Part shown: positions 61,941 through 64,000 of the stretch, piece by piece
Position numbering within the stretch: position 1 is the stretch's first letter
How the letters are laid out: each line of letters opens with the position of its first letter
Assembly: GCA_030490835.1 (NCBI GenBank)
Contig: CM059974.1
Coordinates: 8,687,501-8,751,500 of the forward strand
Length of the DNA stretch: 64,000 nt
Direction: 5' to 3'
Source: Annona cherimola
Lineage: Eukaryota; Streptophyta; Magnoliopsida; Magnoliales; Annonaceae
Notes under the pieces: model-generated
The model's database searches: none
Told to the model about the DNA's origin: nothing
The model's input: only the letters and a program-made list of their open reading frames with translations
Made by a program: the position numbers and the translations under genes

Positions 61941-62420
61941 CTATAACCAAAACCGTTCATTTTCGGACAAGGGTAATGCAGACTTTGCTAAAAAATGTAC
62001 TGGCCCGTTTCCAACTCTTAAGGCGCGGAGAAATTTTACCTGTCTGAAGGAAGAGACATAGAGTAAAGTGTTCTGGATGATCTCCCCTACTGATGAAACG
62101 ACTGGGCATTTTTCATTTAGGCACTTAATCAAAAGGAGGGAATCACTTTCGATTTCTACAGAATTCATATGCAGATCGCCCCCGCCCCCACCCCCACCCC
62201 CCCCCCCCCCCCCCAAAAAAAAAAAACCCAAATTCCACACCAAGGTTGCACGCCAAAGCTTCCAATATTGGTGTATTAGTGCACCCCATTTTCTCCAACA
62301 TTTAGCTGCTACAAAACAACCATTATCATCCCTAATCACAGCACAAAAACAAAAGCCCATTTGTTTTGCCTCAATATAGATGCTCCCATCAACATTGATT
62401 TTGTATCCTTGGTTTTACCC
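61941..62420 (-). pseudogene. LINE RNase H domain with a poly-G insertion
   Basis: The open frame runs from NVDGSIY through GFCFCAVIRDDNG to the stop at 61941. A run of about 24 G (minus strand; 62191-62214) preceded by 12 A encodes a stretch of about twelve Gly in the middle of the domain, which the family does not have. It keeps the frame open by chance but would disrupt the fold. Confidence 0.75.
62178..62226. repeat. Poly-C / poly-A tract
   Basis: On the plus strand: CCCCCG, CCCCCA and CCCCCA units, then 24 consecutive C followed by 12 A. An unusual homopolymer for plant DNA and prone to length errors in sequencing and assembly. Confidence 0.9.
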
Positions 62421-63499
62421 ATCTGGGAATCAGATCATTCAGGGGGATACCTAGGCCAACAACTCGCTCGACATAAATGGACTGATCATTAAAGCTTCTA
62501 CACCATGATAGGATGTTAGCAGTACCCGATGAGTCTCATGATAGTCTATTTTGGTTTTTTATGAACCAAGTACGCTAACAGAAAAGAATGAAAAGAGATA
62601 GCCCTTTAGAATTTTTCGTGTTCACCAACTCCCTAATTATGCCTCTTGTAGCATCACTTGGTGGCCATATGCTTCAATCTGGGGCAATAAGTCTTCTTTG
62701 CAAATAGATTGCATCACAATTCACAAATAGATGCTTTGAATCTTTGGTCTCTGCCTTGCATAGATCACAGATTGGGTTGACAGCTACTCCCCGATGGATG
62801 AGGTTCCTTTTTGTTGGGATAACATATTTGTATAGCCACCACCCAAAGACTTTGATCTTGTTTGGAAACGACAATCGCCATAACTGTTTAAAGATGACTT
62901 TTTCTCAATTCAGGTGGGCAACCGATCTTCCCAATGTACCTACAAAAGACAAATTATTAGACATTAAAAGTCGATATGTTGATTTGATGGTGAATACATC
63001 ATCAGGTTCCGCATTCCAGTACCACTCATCTATCTTTTTTTCCTCGAGTACTGGGGAGTGGTTTATGGATCTCCAACCCAAATTCCCTGATATTGATATG
63101 ATCTTTTCTTTGTCCCAGCCATTAGTCCTACTGTCAAAAAAGCTACTGACTCTCACTTCATCAAAAATATCCTTAAGGTGTGGGCCACATTCGATGATTT
63201 GATTCTCAGCCCACTTATCGTGGAAAAAATACACACTTCTTCCATTTCCACTTCACTACTTCCCCCCATCTGAAGAACCCTTTTGGTTTTGAGGAAACTT
63301 TTCCAAACAAAAGAATCCCCGAGCCTCCGTTTGCAGTCTCAAAGACTACACTTTCTTAAGTATTTTGCAGTGAAGACCCTAGAGCAAAGTGATTCTGAAT
63401 TAATAATGATTCACCGTACATGTTTTGCAAGCAATGCTAAGTCGAAATGAGCCAGGTCCCTAAATCTCATCCCCCAAACTGCCTTTGATTTACTCATTT

Positions 63500-63610
63500 C
63501 TTGCCATGACACCCAATTAATCTTCCTTTTTCCATCATTTTCACCCCACCAAAACCTGTCTTCCTTTTTCCATCATTTCTTGCCATGACACCCAACTGAT
63601 CTTCCTTTTT
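63500..63610. repeat. Local duplication in the LINE
   Basis: TTCTTGCCATGACACCCAA occurs at about 63499 and again at about 63577, each followed by CTTCCTTTTTCCA-type sequence. It is a partial tandem duplication within the RT C-terminal region and one of the events that broke the frame. Confidence 0.75.
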
Positions 63611-64000
63611 CAACTCATTTCTTTCACTTTGAAAGCATCCAATAGGTGACCTAGTTCATGCTAATTTGCCTTAAGAAAGAGGAGGTTGTCATCAACAAAA
63701 AAAATAGGTGGGAAATTTTGGGTCCATGCGGGGCGAGGCGAAGACCTGAAATTTGTCCACGATTTCTCATGCTCCAAGTAAAAGAGATAGTCCCTTGGCG
63801 CGCAAGAGGAAGAGGTAGGGCGACAGGGGATTCTCCTATCTCAGGCCCCTTGTAGGTATAAACAAAGGGGATTTAAAGCCATTCATCTTCACTTGGTAAC
63901 TAATAGATGTCATACACCCCATCATCCACTTGATCTATTGCCCGTAAAAACTCATTTTCTCATGCTATTTTTTCTGACACCCCTAGTACTCCGCTGAAGT

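Larger units (their letters stand above)
61941..64000 (-). mobile_element. Decayed L1-type LINE with RNase H, cut by window edge
   Basis: Minus strand, 5' part beyond the right edge. In order: RT motif B/C relics (FIPTRGLR near 63850; FVDDNLLF in place of FADD near 63690); FWWGENDGKRKINWVSWQEM with GMRFRDLAHFDLALLAKH (about 63560-63430); a C-terminal stretch at 63234-62905; an RT-associated zinc-finger-like segment CDLCKAETKDSKHLFVNC (about 62770-62715); and an RNase H domain (about 62400-61941) with NVDGS, CAVIRDDNG, VEIESDSLLL and FLAKSALP. This is the layout of plant L1 elements that carry RNase H. Frameshifts and stops break the frame in several places. No A tail or target duplication was found at the 3' end. 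Confidence 0.88.

Overview
This is 64 kb of nuclear DNA from a flowering plant. The evidence is a spliced plant calcium-dependent protein kinase, an intronless plant-type EF-hand/TPR protein, a plant subtilase-propeptide inhibitor, a Copia element primed by initiator Met tRNA, and many Tourist-like MITEs and tRNA-derived SINEs. The species cannot be named from the sequence. The background is very AT-rich, gene-poor and repeat-dense. The three real genes sit in small islands of higher GC.

Layout. From 1 to 14.8 kb there is no convincing gene. This part holds foldback and Tourist-like MITEs, an RTE-clade LINE fragment with its target-site duplication (10853-11950), a 48-bp tandem repeat and a block rich in CGGTTT-type motifs. 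From 15.1 to 21.8 kb (minus strand) lies a complete seven-exon CDPK gene of the CPK4/11/12 group, 499 codons, with all splice sites and four EF hands intact. From 22 to 29.6 kb there are MITEs, a full-length SINE, a perfect 20-bp minisatellite and long inverted repeats. From 29683 to 36541 (minus strand) there is a complete Copia element: 455-bp LTRs that differ at two bases, a 5-bp target duplication, a primer-binding site and a decayed, deleted gag-pol. From 36.7 to 49.4 kb there are more MITEs, several nested, and two SINEs with perfect 16-bp target duplications. From 50.7 to 53.0 kb (plus strand) is the EF-hand/TPR/zinc-finger gene. From 54.3 to 56.2 kb (minus strand) is a three-exon gene for a small secreted subtilisin-propeptide (I9) inhibitor with a MITE in its second intron. 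From 56.9 to 64 kb come SINEs, MITEs and, running off the right edge, a decayed L1-type LINE with an RNase H domain.

The three genes do not form a pathway. Two of them bind calcium (the kinase and the EF-hand/TPR protein), but they lie 29 kb apart with transposons between, so I read this as coincidence. I found no convincing new gene system. The most interesting material is in the repeats: a recently inserted Copia copy with ruined coding capacity and promoter-like sequence on its antisense strand, one SINE family seen as full-length, truncated and internally deleted copies, ultrashort poly(A)-tail insertions with target duplications, and MITE-in-MITE nesting that gives a relative order of insertion.
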